Assembly (NCBI GenBank): GCA_905221605.1 | Contig: CAJNDS010000102.1 | Coordinates: 582,501-646,500, forward strand | DNA length: 64,000 nucleotides | Reading direction: 5' to 3' | Source: Symbiodinium natans | Lineage: Eukaryota > Sar > Dinophyceae > Suessiales > Symbiodiniaceae | In this document: positions 11,001-21,373 of the stretch, piece by piece | How the letters are laid out: each line of letters starts with the position of its first letter | Position numbering within the stretch: the first letter of the stretch is position 1 | Translations under genes and position numbers: made by a program | Notes under the pieces: generated by a model | The model's database searches: none | What the model saw: the letters and a program-made list of their open reading frames with translations, nothing else | What the model was told of the DNA's origin: nothing

Positions 11001-12431
11001 CTCTGAATAAGGTCCCTGCTTAAGAGAGCCAGAAGAGGGTTCAGAAGGGGTTCCCTTTTAAAGGTCCCCTAGGAGACAGAGGAGCGCGCACTGCATATGG
11101 ATGAGGGACCCATTCGCGGGTATTCACTGCAATGATCTGCCCAGCGGCCGGGAGGGGAAACACCCCGGTCGCATCGCAGAGCATGTGGGTAGCACACGTC
11201 CCGGTGCCAGCGCCACAGACGTACCTGTTACGGTTCGAGGACAAGAGTCGCCGGAGGAGATGACAGCAGGGTGGGGCGGGCTAGGGGGTGTATTGGCTAT
11301 AGGGGTTATTAGGGCTTATAAGGCTGATGAAGGATATAATGTTTGGGGGGCCCGACCGCACCGAGCCGCACACGCTGCCCGATGCTCACGTTCTTCACAT
11401 CAGGCGCCACATCCTTGCAGGGCCACGGCAGAAGACGGGGGGGCCTCTGAAACTTTGGGTGAAAGACCTCGATGCCCAGGTTGCACGCAGCACGGGTCTC
11501 TTTTAGAGGTCCCACAATCCACTCAACAGAACCTGCAGCCACTCGTAGAAGCAACACCCCGGCTGGAAACTGTCAGTTTGGGGCTTAGGCTTGGGGGGGG
11601 TTGCCCGCTGCTGCTGGGGTTGAACGAGTCCTCCACAACGCCGGCGCCATCGCGGCCTAGGGCATCAAGGCTTCGGGGCGCAGGGCTATTACCAATAGTA
11701 TATTCCCTTCGGGCCCCTTTACAATTATACTGTAAGAACCCCCTCAAAACCCTACCCCCAAAACCCTGTTCTAATTATTCAGGCCCGTAGATTACTCAAA
11801 GCCCACACTCCCCGGCCTGGCGTCCATGGAAGGGCCCTGGGCTTCACTTGGAGGATCTACGCGCAGGCTAGAGTCTCTCAGGGCGTGGGCCTAGGGGGGG
11901 TTTGGCCCTGGCCGATTCCGCTTGCATTGTCAGGCTATGCCCCTGGCCCCTACACACGCAGCAAGGCAGCAAGGACATGTTGCAGACTAAGGCAAGAAGT
12001 GAAAAAGCTCCAGACCTTACACTCAACCCCAAGCCCGAAGCGGAAGCACCCAAGTACCCCCAAAACCTTCGAGTGCCCTGCAAACTGCGTTCATGGTCCA
12101 AGCCACGGAAGCAAGTGCGGCACCGCCGCATAGGGGCCGTGGGGGCCCAGGCGGAGGTACGTGTCCGAGGGGTTCACGCCGGAGGCTTCCACCTGGATTG
12201 GGGGGATTTCGGGCTCTAAACGATAATGAGGGACCCCTGAAGGACCCCAAATAAGGTACCCCGAATATCGTAACCCCCATTTTGGGCTTCGTGGACTAAA
12301 CGGTCCTCCGAGCATTTCAAAACCCCCCTAAACCCTCTAAGCCCTAAACCCTAAACCCCCCCTTGTCCAGCCTTCACCCGGACCTGGCCAGCGCCAATGG
12401 CCGGAAGCTCCTTGGAGCCGACCGTCAGCAC
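6509..12431 (-). CDS. Zeta-crystallin-like quinone oxidoreductase (MDR family)
   Basis: Fourteen minus-strand exons read as an NADPH:quinone reductase of the medium-chain dehydrogenase family. They are 12372-12431 (ELPAIGAGQVRVK), about 12113-12192 (VEASGVNPSDTYLRLG), 11631-11656 (GRDGAGVVE), about 11355-11413 (DVAPDVKNVSIGQRV), about 10630-10705 (GACVGVPCATAFYAL), 10208-10278 (VFIHGASGAVGLAAVQIA, the nucleotide-binding glycine motif), 9667-9761 (CRVVGTAGTGPGLAAV, then VNH), 9176-9240, 9012-9057, 8609-8667 (GIVGSKAEAASINPRALM), 7884-7949 (DVRGVFLGAATEEE), 7663-7701, 7249-7305 (PVVSLQLPLRDAAKAH) and 6509-6580 ending AGNVVLLPGAESSL and a TGA. Donors are GC or GA. The first exon with the start codon, and a small exon after GVNPSD, were not found. 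The family catalyses NADPH-dependent one- or two-electron reduction of quinones or enones; this substrate is unknown. Family call sure; borders approximate. Confidence 0.88.
6591..6713 (+). repeat. TTTAGGG/TTTGGGG array next to the last oxidoreductase exon
   Basis: The array starts about ten bases right of the terminal exon of the oxidoreductase gene. A CCCTAAA array (6415-6466) lies just left of that exon, giving the exon inverted telomere-type flanks. A G tract follows at about 6735-6752. Confidence 0.9.
7513..8098. repeat. CCCTAAA array (7513-7627) and TTGAGGG variant array (7993-8098)
   Basis: The first array is in CCCTAAA sense, left of the oxidoreductase exon 7663-7701. The second is nearly pure TTGAGGG (GGGTTGA), a one-base variant of the telomere unit repeated about a dozen times. 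It is right of exon 7884-7949. A second pure TTGAGGG array is at 36513-36624. Confidence 0.9.
8382..8850. repeat. CCCTAAA/CCCTTTAAA arrays and TTTAGGG arrays flanking an oxidoreductase exon
   Basis: The left part (8382-8595) is C-rich with CCCTTTAAACC and CCCTAAA units. The right part (8690-8850) is TTTAGGG with TTTGGGG variants. Between them lies oxidoreductase exon 8609-8667. Confidence 0.85.
9788..9888. repeat. M1 inverted-repeat element, complete copy
   Basis: The left end is TTGGGATGTTCCCCCGTATA and the right end AAAAGGGGGAACATC, inverted copies of each other. Internal inverted words are AGAGTCC and GGACTGTT. The length is about 100 bases with no coding capacity. It lies in an oxidoreductase intron. 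Confidence 0.75.
10131..10409. repeat. CCCTAAA (left) and TTTAGGG (right) arrays around the GASGAVG exon
   Basis: The left array is at about 10131-10198 and the right at about 10292-10409, with exon 10208-10278 between them. The next intron ends with CCCTAAA at about 10575-10603. That intron therefore carries TTTAGGG at one end and CCCTAAA at the other, the clearest inverted pair in the window. Confidence 0.9.
12215..12275. repeat. M4 inverted-repeat element, short copy
   Basis: Begins CTAAACGATAATGAGG and ends ATATCGTAACCCC, with GGACCCC and AAGGTACC between. Relatives are at 34197-34280 and 54921-55019, which share a TTTACGA end and ACCCCAAAATAAGG-like cores. Confidence 0.5.
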
Positions 12432-12686
12432 CTCCATCTTTTGAACGCTGTCCCTAGACCCACACCCTAAACCCGAAATCCTAAACCCTAAACCCTAAAC
12501 CCTAAATCCTAGACCCTAAACCCTAGACCCCACACCCTAAACCCTAAATCCTAAACTCTACAAGCTCGAAGCTTCCCTTGACCCTTTGAAGGCCCCTTGT
12601 TAGCTTCCCTTGGCCGACCCCAAGTAGGTCGGGGCTTCCGGCTTGGAGTGCACTTGCGTTCTGTTCAGGGGCGTTCCCGATGACTG

Positions 12687-12726
12687 GGGGGGGGGGGGGG
12701 GGGGGGGTGGGGGGGGGGGGGGGGGG
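12687..12726 (+). repeat. G tract with one interruption
   Basis: A run of G with a single T, about 40 bases. Similar shorter tracts occur near 12847, 32682 (C), 26101 (C), 36628 (G) and 40439 (G). Apparent glycine- or proline-rich frames across it are artefacts. Confidence 0.9.
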
Positions 12727-12969
12727 CAGTAGTGATGTTCGACTAGGCTTTTCGGGGGTTTCGCGGTTGCAGTGCGTTGTACAAGTCTGTGTGTGTGTGA
12801 GTCCACCTCCGGACCACCGAAGCTCTCGACAACAATGGCCTGAACAGGGGGGGGGGGGGGGGTTTAGGGTTTGCGGTTTAGGGTTTGGGGTTAGGGTTTA
12901 GGGTTTAGGGTTAGGGCTTAGGGTTTAGGGTTTAGGGTTTAGGGTTTTGGTTTAGGGTTGAGGGTGCTT

Positions 12970-13790
12970 GCAACCTCACATTGACCGGCCTGGATCTGCA
13001 TAGCTGCCGCGCCAAGGGCACTGTTCAAATAGGACCGCTCGCCATGTTTCCCATACCCAACTTGGGAGAGCAACGAGGAGCGCAAGGGACTGATGAAAAC
13101 CTGCAACAAAATCGTTCATCCAACTCACTCCTTCTACTGGTGTTTCGTGAAGCTCTGCGCAGAAGTTGTGTGGGTCTGGCCTTGCGAAGACACCGGTGCT
13201 TTAGCCAAGATGCTCTCCCCAGCATGAAGGACCACAGTGACGGGTCGATTGCGTGCGGGGTGTTAGGACTACTCGGCTACTCGGGTTGTAGCTTGGAGCG
13301 CCGGTCAACCTACAGTAATTCCCGAAACCTTCAGTTAGAAAGCCCCTGAACTTCAAACCACTCGTCAACCAGTCAGTCCACCGCACGCTGCAGGGTGGGC
13401 AGGGTCTCTCTTTGTTGGGTGACACGTGTTGCCAGTGTAGGTGCTTGCCACTGACAGCTGCGAAAGAATAACCTGCAGGTCTTGGTGGTGACCTACACAC
13501 CGCGAGCCAGAACTCATCAAGATGGATGGGCGACTGAAGCGTTGCTTTGGCACTGTGGGTGCAGATGGCGGCAATTGGGCGACTGGCCTGGAAACCCTCA
13601 ACCCTATTCACACGGCTGACTCCGGACAGGAGAGAGATCCCCAGAGTGTTGGTGGGGACAGCCGCATCAGCGCAGAGAGGGCAAGGACACCCATGTTCAA
13701 CAAACAAGTAACATCATCTGGACAGCTGCCGGGAACAAGGAGCTCACACAAACCATACCCGGACCCTAAAACCCCAAAGCCCTAAAAGGA
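12970..13790. other. Repeat-free block, no recognised gene
   Basis: About 800 bases without telomere-type units. Open frames of up to 168 codons exist on both strands but none resembles a family I know, and they overlap each other. The block lies between the most upstream recognised oxidoreductase exon (12431) and the kinase DFG exon (14132). The missing first exon of the oxidoreductase could be here. Confidence 0.5.
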
Positions 13791-14131
13791 GAGGTGCACA
13801 GCCCTTACCCCCATGAAAACCCCCCTTATGACCCCTTATTACCCCTCTTATAGCCCTTGTACCACCCCCCCCCCCCTGAACTTAACCCGCTTTCTAGGAC
13901 TCTTCGAGGCCCGAATCGTGAACGTCGGAGCCCAAAGAAGCCAATGCGCGACACAATTCCCGAAGAAGCCCCCAAAACCCCAAAACCCCTAAACCCCCAG
14001 AACCCTAAACCCTAAACCCCCAGAACCCTAAACCCTAAACCCTAAACCCCAAACCCTAAACCCCCCAAAGCCCTAAGCCCCAAAATAGTTCAATGGCAAG
14101 GGAAGGGGGCCAGGGATGCTGGGTTTGGGGC

Positions 14132-14906
14132 CATTGTGCCAAGCCGAAGTCGACCACCACCACGTGCAGGTCCTCTTTAAGTTTAGGGCTTGGGGGCTTA
14201 GGGTTTATAGGGTTTATAGGGTTTAGGGTTTAGGGTTTAGGGTTTAGGGTTGAGGGTTTGGGGTTTAGGGTTTAGGGTTTAGGGTTTAGGGTTTAGGGTT
14301 TAGGGTTTAGGGTTTAGGGTTTAGGGCTTGCAGGGTGTAGGGCTTAGGGCTTGGGGTTTCGGGTTTTAGGGTTTAGGGTTTAGGGCTTGGGGTTTCGGGT
14401 TGAGGGTTTCGGGTTCAGGGTGTAGGGTTTAGGGTTGAGGTCAGGCGTCAGTTGCAGGGCTATGGGGCGGCAAGGCTTTAGGGGGTACAGAGCTTAGGAA
14501 GTTTCGGGGCTCGGTTTGGGCGGGCTTCTGTGGACAAGATTTCGCCCCAACCAGCAAGCTCCGAGGATTGTGGGTTCTTCAGTGGCCCCCCATTTTCGCC
14601 CCAAAAGAGCCCTGCCTCCCAAAACCCACGGCCCTCGAAGCCTAAACCCGCCCTCCCAAACCCTAAACCCTGAACCCTAAACCCTGAAACCCCTAAGCCC
14701 CCAAGCCCCTGAGCCCCCTAAAGCCCCAAAGCCCTAAACCCCTAAATCCTAAACCCCTAAGCCCCCAAGCCCCGAAGCCCCCTAAACCCCGAAACCCCCA
14801 AACCCCTAAACCCACGGCCACAGTCGACTCCGGGCGGCCTCCAGCGGGGCCTTGCGGGGGCTGGCCATCATAACGTTCTCGGGCTTCAGGTCCTTGTGCA
14901 TGACTC
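14132..14906 (-). CDS. Protein kinase (CAMK/CDPK-like): catalytic loop and DFG exons
   Basis: Exon 14856-14906 gives VMHKDLKPENVMMASP, the catalytic loop with the catalytic Asp and the metal-binding Asn. The usual HRD is HKD here. Exon 14132 to about 14174 gives DLHVVVVDFGLAQW, the metal-binding DFG with the preceding beta strands. Exon 14856-14906 starts in phase 1, which fits the phase-1 end of exon 57144-57189 (AAVAYCHSKG). The DFG exon ends in phase 2 with a GC donor, which fits the phase-2 start of exon 5532-5592. No activation segment follows in the 14-12.4 kb stretch and no alphaE helix precedes before 15.8 kb. I therefore read this as the middle of one kinase gene split by two very large gene-bearing introns. 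A separate truncated kinase remains possible. Confidence 0.82.
14190..14440 (+). repeat. TTTAGGG array in a kinase intron
   Basis: Near-perfect units with TTGAGGG, TTTCGGG and TATAGGG variants. It starts about fifteen bases right of the DFG exon, on the acceptor side of that exon. Confidence 0.9.
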
Positions 14907-14909
14907 CTG

Positions 14910-15720
14910 CGCGAGGGAGAGGCAAAAGGCGGGGGGCCTTCGGGTGTTCTAGGGGGGGGAAAAAGCATCTTCCGCATCCTAAAGTCCTCAACTCACACAC
15001 CCCGCAACCCACCCCCAGATTGTCCAAGCTACAGCGTTACAACTTCCAGAGGCCCCGACCGTCAGACATTGAGACTGGGCCTTTGGGGTTCATGCGGCAT
15101 CTCTCGTTCATGTGCCCCTGTTGCTTTGCTTTGCGTCGCAAACGGCCAGGGTCTGGCGCAGGTTCTGAACTACAGGCGGGCATCCACTCGACACCCTCGG
15201 AACGCGCGTTGCTTCGCAAACTGAGGAGCTACTAGGCTGCAAGTCTGCTGCTTGCGGCCAAAAAAAGGGGGGCAGTTCGCTGTACATGGCAGCCATCGCC
15301 GGCTGCAAGATCAGATGCGCTGTTCCTCAGTTCAGAAAGTCAAACTCAAGCCCAAAATCCGAAAAGACCTATACCCACTCTTTTTTCTCACATCAGGACT
15401 GCAGCACTGAGATCCCACCATGCCGACGACACGCACCACACCCAAAGCCGAAATCGAAAGCCCTCAGATCAGCTCCACCAAATCCTTGAGTCCCTCGACG
15501 AATACTAGCTTGTTACTCATGTTACCTTTCTAGGAATACTCATAGCAGAAGTACCTTCAATCACAACCCCTACGCCCCTTCCCTCTTTCCGTACTCTTTG
15601 CCTGGCGTCACCCTCAGACCACCAGCCGGGGGGGAGCAGTACCCATGCAGGCCTCTGGGAGGATTCTCCGAGGCTCCGAGGGCTTCGAACTTATTTGCGT
15701 GAATTTGGGGTTGCGTGCCG
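14910..15720. other. Mostly unique block, no recognised gene
   Basis: Low in telomere-type units. Both strands have frames of 60-130 codons that overlap each other and match no family I know. On the proposed model it is part of the 42-kb kinase intron (14907-57143). Confidence 0.4.
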
Positions 15721-15830
15721 TGTATGCATAGGTACCTGACGATGATGTGGCCTGTCGAAACAAGTCTCGTCAGCCTGCAAAGATGGGGGCGGGGGGCTCT
15801 GATCGAGTTCCGGCCTGCTGGAAGGATTGC

Positions 15831-18800
15831 AGGTGCTTGGGCAGGTACTCCACCGCCTTGCGCATGCGTGGGTCCGTGGCCCCGCGCACCAGCTCCCGCA
15901 TGAAGTGCACGGTCCTGGGTTTAGGGTTTAGGGCTTAGGGTTTAAGGTTGAGGGTTTCGGGTTTCGGGTTTCGGGTTTCGGGTTTCGGGTTTCGGGTTTA
16001 GGGTTGGGTTTAGGGGCTCGGGGTTGCTTGGAGCTGATCAAGTTGTCTCCGGGGTTCCTTTCAGCTGGACAAGAAAACCCCCTAACTATGACAACTAACC
16101 CAGAAACCCCACCCACAACCCCCAAATAAGCCCAAAGAAACCCTGAAACCCTCAAACCCAAAAAAGCCTTAAAACCTTAAACCCTTAAACCCCTTAAACC
16201 CCTTAAACCCCTTAAACCCCTTAAAACCTTAAACCCTTAAACCCCTTAAACCCCTTAAACCCCTTAAACCCCTTAAACCCCTTAAACCCCTTAAACCCCT
16301 TAAACCCCTTAAACCGGAACTGCGAAGGTGCCCCCAGGGCTCATCTGCTGGACGGCCTGGCTGTGCCGCTGCAGGAAGCTCGAGCACTTGGGGTGCTGGG
16401 CCTGCGCGGCCCTCCACTGCTCCACGCAGTCTGGGGAGCAGGCCCTGGCAGGTCTGTGCACTTTGGGGGCCGCAGGGCTGTTGGGGGTTTAGGGTTTGGG
16501 GTTGAGGGACGGTTGGGGGTGTAGGGCTTAGGGCTTAGGGGGCGATAGGGGTTGGGACTTGGGGGGGCTGTAGAATTTTGGGTCCTTTGTTGGGCATCCT
16601 GGTAGCGCCTCTCTTCCAGCACAGGGGTCACGAAGCGCACGTAGCACAGGGGGCTGTCCAGGAGCAGCTGGGTGGACTCCTCGGGGCGGCTCTGGGCTTT
16701 GGGCCTTGGGCATTTTTGGGCTCGGGCATCGGTTGCGTCAGTGTCTTGAGGGTTGAGGGTTTAGGGTTTAGGGTTGAGGGTTGAGGGTTTAGGGTTGAGG
16801 GTCGAGGGTTAGGGTTGAAGGTTGAGGGTTGAGGATTTGGGGTTGAGGGTTGAGGGTTTAGGGTCCAGGAGCTTGGAGGAGTGCTCAGTGGTTCAGAGAT
16901 GTTCAGAGGGTCCTTGGGCTTCCTTGCAGGGTCACCGCTTAACGGAGAAACTCCTGCACGCATCCCTAAACCCCCAAACCCTCCAAAAACCATTAGGAGC
17001 CCCTGAGCCTTAAACCCTAACCCCTAAACCCTAAACCCTAAACCCTAAACCCTAAACCCTAACCCTATAAACCCTAGACCCGAGCCCTAAACCCTAAACC
17101 GTCCTCGGCGCAAAAGTAGTCGGTCATGGACTCTTTGCTGCACATCATGCCTTGCTCAAGGCGCATGCTCTGCAGCAGGAAGGTCTCCTGCCCAGCTTAG
17201 AGTTTAGGGTTTAGGGTTTAGGTTCCCCCAGAGGTCAAGGTTTTGGTTCAAGGTTTAGGGTTAGGGTTTGGGGTTTCGGGTTTCGGGTTAGGGTTTGGGG
17301 TTTAGGTAGCAGCCAGGTCAGTAGCTCGATGACGCACGAGAACCCCAACACGAAAGCCCTCTGAATACTCCCCTCCCCCTATCATTAAACCCCCCCCCTA
17401 CCCCCTAATAGTAAATACCCCCCCCCCTTTGGGGTTATACTAAATACCCCCCCCCATATGCTATAGTACAACCAAATTGGGGGAGTCTTTAATGTTGGGG
17501 GGTAGGGGGGTTTAATATTCGGGGGAGGGGCTTAGAAAGGCCAAACCCTGAACCCTCCCGCCGGCCATGGTGGGCTTGCAGTGGTCGAAGGGAATCGCCC
17601 CATTCATGCTGGCAGCACAAATGGCCGATGCATAGCCTCAGCCCACAGAAACGCCTAGGGGCTCCTGGTTCCCTACGAGGATTATGGTTTAGGGTTTAGG
17701 GTTTAGGGTGTAGGGTTTAGGGTTTAGGGTTTAGGGTTTCAAGGTGGAGGGCTTAGCAGTCAGAACCGCCCTCTTCACTCCAGGAAACTTCGCTCGCCTG
17801 GGCTTTTGTTGGCATCCGCACCGTCATGTTGTAAAGTCTCTGCACATCAGCAAGCACCTTACGTGCAAACACGTGCCATTGGAAGGGCCTTGCCGAGCGA
17901 TTCATGTGCTGGTATGCCTCTCTCCATCTGCACTCCCACATTCAAACTGTGGAAGGTCAGGGGCTTGTACCCTGAGCACAACATTGTGCATGTAGTTAAC
18001 GTTGCGCATGCTGGGGACTGATGGCATGTGCTGCCCAAGTTGGGGCCCCAGGACGACGCCTCAGGAAGCACGCCATACTTCCCGATTGTCTCCGATCATT
18101 CCGCCACCGGTCGCCTTCTGGTAGATCTTCCCAGCTGGGTCCATGAAAACAACCTATTATGGAACTCGCTTGCCAATGTTGTTGGTAACGGTGACTGTCA
18201 CCCGGCCTTCGTGCCCACCCTTGTACCAACATTCCAACGCCGCGGCTTGCCTGGCAAAGTACCTCTGCCACACGCGGCCGTTGTGGGTTCGAAGTTTCGA
18301 CCGCTGCTGATCATCAGTTTCCACTGCTTCCACTGCTTCCACTGTACAGCTCTTGATGGCGGCTTGCATGCGCTGTGCCAGCGGTTCCTTCTCCAAGCCG
18401 GGCAAGAAGTGAGAGTAGTGCGTGCCCTCGTCTGAAAGCACGTACTTCATAACATTGGGTCGGTACTTGAGCGGGGCCGCCTCACAATCATACTGGGTTG
18501 TAGAAGTAAACCCGCACTTCGGCCCCGCCAGGCTGGGGGTTGACCAACATAGTCATCATGCTGGTCAACCCTCAGACCTCCCTCAGCAGCTTGCAGCCCC
18601 CATGGCAAGGGAACTGCCGCCTTCAAGAATTCTATCCCCAAAAAACACTGAACCTGTCATCCTGTGAAACACAAACCCTACGACCAGAGCCTTAAAATTC
18701 TCAACGCTATCCCCTTATCAACGCGAGCCCTCTACCACACACGATAGCATCAACTATGCCCAGAACATGCCCGTTCCAACAAACGTTGCCAACGCTAAAC

Positions 18801-21151
18801 CCTATCGAGCCTGTAAACCCTAAACCCGGAGGCCAAGGTGCACTTGGCGTAGGACGCCTCGAACTCTCCCAGTGCTGAGAGGCACTCGGAGCGGCCGCAG
18901 AACTCCTGCGTGCTGAGCCGAAGGCATGCCATCGAATAAAAGGTCGAGGATGCTTGCGGATGCTTTAGGGCAAACCCCCAACCGCCACCCTCCCAAGCCG
19001 CCCCCTAAGGCCACCACGCTCCTTGAGAGAGCGGTGGGTCATGCCCTCCACCATCCTGGAACATCTGGAAAGGGGACTTCAGCGCGTTTGGGAGCCAGAA
19101 CATGTTCAACTGAGGCCTTCTGTTTAGCACGAATGTAGGTCGGGGGTGAAGGGGAAAACTTAGAAAGTTCAGCTCTGCTTTAGGACAGCAGGCAACCGTG
19201 TTTTCTTGCTGTTGCACTTCTGGGGACAGGTCGTTATCTTTTTGGGGTTTGCCTTTTCAAGGGCACGTACGTCAAGCCTTTGCTTCAGCCAGGTCCTTTC
19301 TGAACCTGAAGGGGATGGGCCTCAGTCCATGCAAACCTTGTCAGCCAGAGGCGCTTCATCGCGCCCTCCTTGACGTGCTGCGCCAGGGACGAGTTCACGA
19401 GCTCCTCCCAGCTGGGCTCTGGCTCTTAGGGCAGCCCTCAGTCCCAAGCTGCAATAAAGCCCAAGGGTCGGGTTCAGCATGACCTGCAAGACCTTGAAAG
19501 CCCCCGAAAAACCCAAACCCTAGAACCTATAAACCCTAGAAGCCCCCAAACCCTAAACCCTGCCACCCTCAACCATAGACCCCACCTCAGCCCCAAAAAC
19601 CCCAACGGCCCTAAACCCTAAATCCAAACTCTGGGAGCGAAAGGCCGCTCGTGCCTGGGCCATGGGGGCCTGAAGGTGCTCCAGGCCCTGGCTTTGAGGG
19701 TTTTAAGGGCTTAGGGTTCGGGGCTTCAGGGGTTTTTTTTCGGGTTTAAAGGCTTTAGGGGCTTCAGGACTTTTAGGACTTAGGGGGTTTGAGGCTTCAA
19801 GGGGCTCAGGGCGGAGGGCTGAAGAGCTCCAAAAAAAAGGGGCCCTGATCTCTAGGGGCTTTAAGGGGATGCGAGCCAAGATACGATGATCAAGATTAGA
19901 GGACCTGCCAAGGGGGTACATTATCCAGAAACGCTCAGCTGGTTTTGGGGCTTGACTTGAGGGTTTCGGAGGGGCCGGGGTTTCTGTTCGGGCCGGGGGT
20001 GCCCCACCAGGCAGCCAGAGCGACTTCGTTGCTGGATCTGTTGGGGCTTCGGTTGAGGGTAGGGCTCCGCGCTTTGAGGTTGCCGGGCCCCTTCCCTCGC
20101 CTCCAGCACGCCCCAAGCCGCCAGCCCAGCCATGCCTGGCCGACGCCACAGAAGCGGCTTCAAAGGCTTGTAGGTTTCGGAGCGCTCCAACCCCTTATAG
20201 CGGGACCCGAGCGTTACCACGTGCTCTTCCTGGGGTTCCATGTTGGGGGACGCTTTGCGCACTGGAACTTCAACACCCTTAGGACCCGTAGACAAGCCGA
20301 AAATCCCAAGCCTTTGGGTCCCTTGCATGCCCTTTGTACCCGAGCAGGCCCCTGAGCCCCCCCAAACCCCAAAACCCTGAACCCTAAAACCCTAAGCCCT
20401 AAAACCCTAGACCCTAGACCCTAAACCCTAAACCCTGAACCCTAAACCCTAAACCCTAAAACCTAAAACCCTAAAGCCATGTGAGCAGCCGCAAAAAAAT
20501 CTTATTTAAATGCTCTTTAAAAAATCATGGGGTATCGCTTTTGGGGGTGCCCTATTGCTTTATGGGACTTTAGCTCAATGCTGCTACGAAAACCTACAGT
20601 ATCGCTTTACTGCATATGAGACCCGAAACCTGCAACCCTACCGCGAAAGTTCCTGAATTCCCAAACCCGTTCCTTGCTTCAGGACCTGTAAACTAAAGAG
20701 TGCCAGTGCTCCCTTCCAGGAGCTGGAGCTCTCGCTGCTCGAATGAGAAATCCATATCCTAAACCTCGAACCCTCAACCTGGGCCACGGCCTTTGCCCAG
20801 CTCTTCGGGTGGCCAAATGGGTATCGTAGGGTTATCGCTTTGAGTATCGCTCTGGAATAACACCCAGCCCCCGAAATCATGACATTGTTGCAGAACGACT
20901 TCTAGATTCAAGATTCAGGGTATCGCTTTTGGAGGGGGCCTATCGCTTTCCGAGGTTTCAGGCATGACATAAGGTTTTTATCTCCGCCACAAGAGACCTC
21001 CTGCAACGTAATAAAAGTGGTCGCTCATGTTGGACCTCCCCGAAACCCCCCACCCTGCGCCTTCCGGGTCGAAGGCCCTCGTCTGGCACTTCCCCGACAG
21101 GCCCTTGGCCAATGTCAGGGCGTTGACGCAGTGCCCGGCTGTGTCGACCAG
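15831..21151 (-). CDS. Unknown multi-exon protein, partly cysteine-rich
   Basis: Minus-strand exon-like islands between repeats, each open, bounded by AG/G acceptors and GC, GA or GT donors: 21077-21151 (TAGHCVNALTLAKGLSGKC), 19636-19687 (GLEHLQAPMAQARAAFRS), 19337-19404 (ELVNSSLAQHVKEGAMKRL), 18834-18905 (EFCGRSECLSALGEFEASY), 17566-17636 (AICAASMNGAIPFDHCK), 17104-17187 (MMCSKESMTDYFCAE), 16599-16679 (STQLLLDSPLCYVRFV), 16332-16444 (CSPDCVEQWRAAQAQH) and 15831-15914 (ELVRGATDPRMRKAVEYL). Several have two to four cysteines in C-x3-C or C-x12-16-C spacing, suggesting a secreted or lumenal protein, but no signal peptide was found. I do not recognise the family. Whether all exons belong to one gene is uncertain. 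Confidence 0.45.
15918..16314. repeat. TTTCGGG variant array and CCCCTTAAA array
   Basis: About 15950-16014 has six consecutive TTTCGGG units. About 16177-16314 has some fifteen units of the nine-base repeat CCCCTTAAA, which is unlike the seven-base telomere unit. Both are next to exons of the unknown cysteine-rich gene. Confidence 0.85.
17753..18450 (-). pseudogene. Frame-broken intronless coding block, family unknown
   Basis: A repeat-free stretch of 700 bases has protein-like sequence on the minus strand that hops between frames. At 18157-18450 a frame includes RYFARQAAALECWYKGGHEG and VTVTVTNNIGKRV. At about 18070-18150 another has VFMDPAGKIYQKATGGGMIG. At 17753-17941 a third has HVFARKVLADVQRLYNM. 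This looks like one uninterrupted coding sequence damaged by frameshifts, for example an old retrocopy or transposon gene, among genes that otherwise have many introns. I do not recognise the family. Confidence 0.4.
19690..20350. other. Mostly unique block, no assigned gene
   Basis: Apart from G-rich telomere-like words at 19690-19800, this holds no clear repeat. Frames of about 135-148 codons on both strands overlap each other and contain low-complexity KP-rich parts. None is recognisable. Confidence 0.4.
20480..20960. repeat. Cluster of TATCGCTTT words
   Basis: The word TATCGCTTT or a near match occurs about eight times in 480 bases, for example near 20531, 20611, 20831, 20846, 20920 and 20941. 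It is usually preceded by GGG. The spacing is irregular, so it is not a simple tandem repeat. Elsewhere in the window I noticed only scattered TTATCGC words. Confidence 0.6.
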
Positions 21152-21373
21152 CTCGGGGCCGTTCCTTTTGAGGGGGGTTTGGGGTTTAGGGTTCAGAGTT
21201 TAGGGTTTAGGGTTTTGTTTCTAGCCTTAACCCTCAACCCTAAACCCTGAACCCTATACACCCTAAAACCCGACACCCTCTTCCGGCCAGGCAGCTTCTC
21301 CAGCCAATGGAGGAGGCCTTGCACTCCGCCCTCGTTCGCCTGGAGGGCTTTGGGTTTTTAGCCATCTAGGGCC

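Noticed and set aside
11101-11790. Plus-strand frame of 229 codons
   Set aside because: It overlaps oxidoreductase exons on the minus strand, has no family resemblance, and its composition follows that of the opposite strand.
1090-14906. Two separate kinase genes, one at 14-15 kb and one at 1-5.6 kb
   Set aside because: Neither part has the subdomains of the other, they join in phase, and no missing exons could be found near either. Not fully excluded; cDNA is needed.
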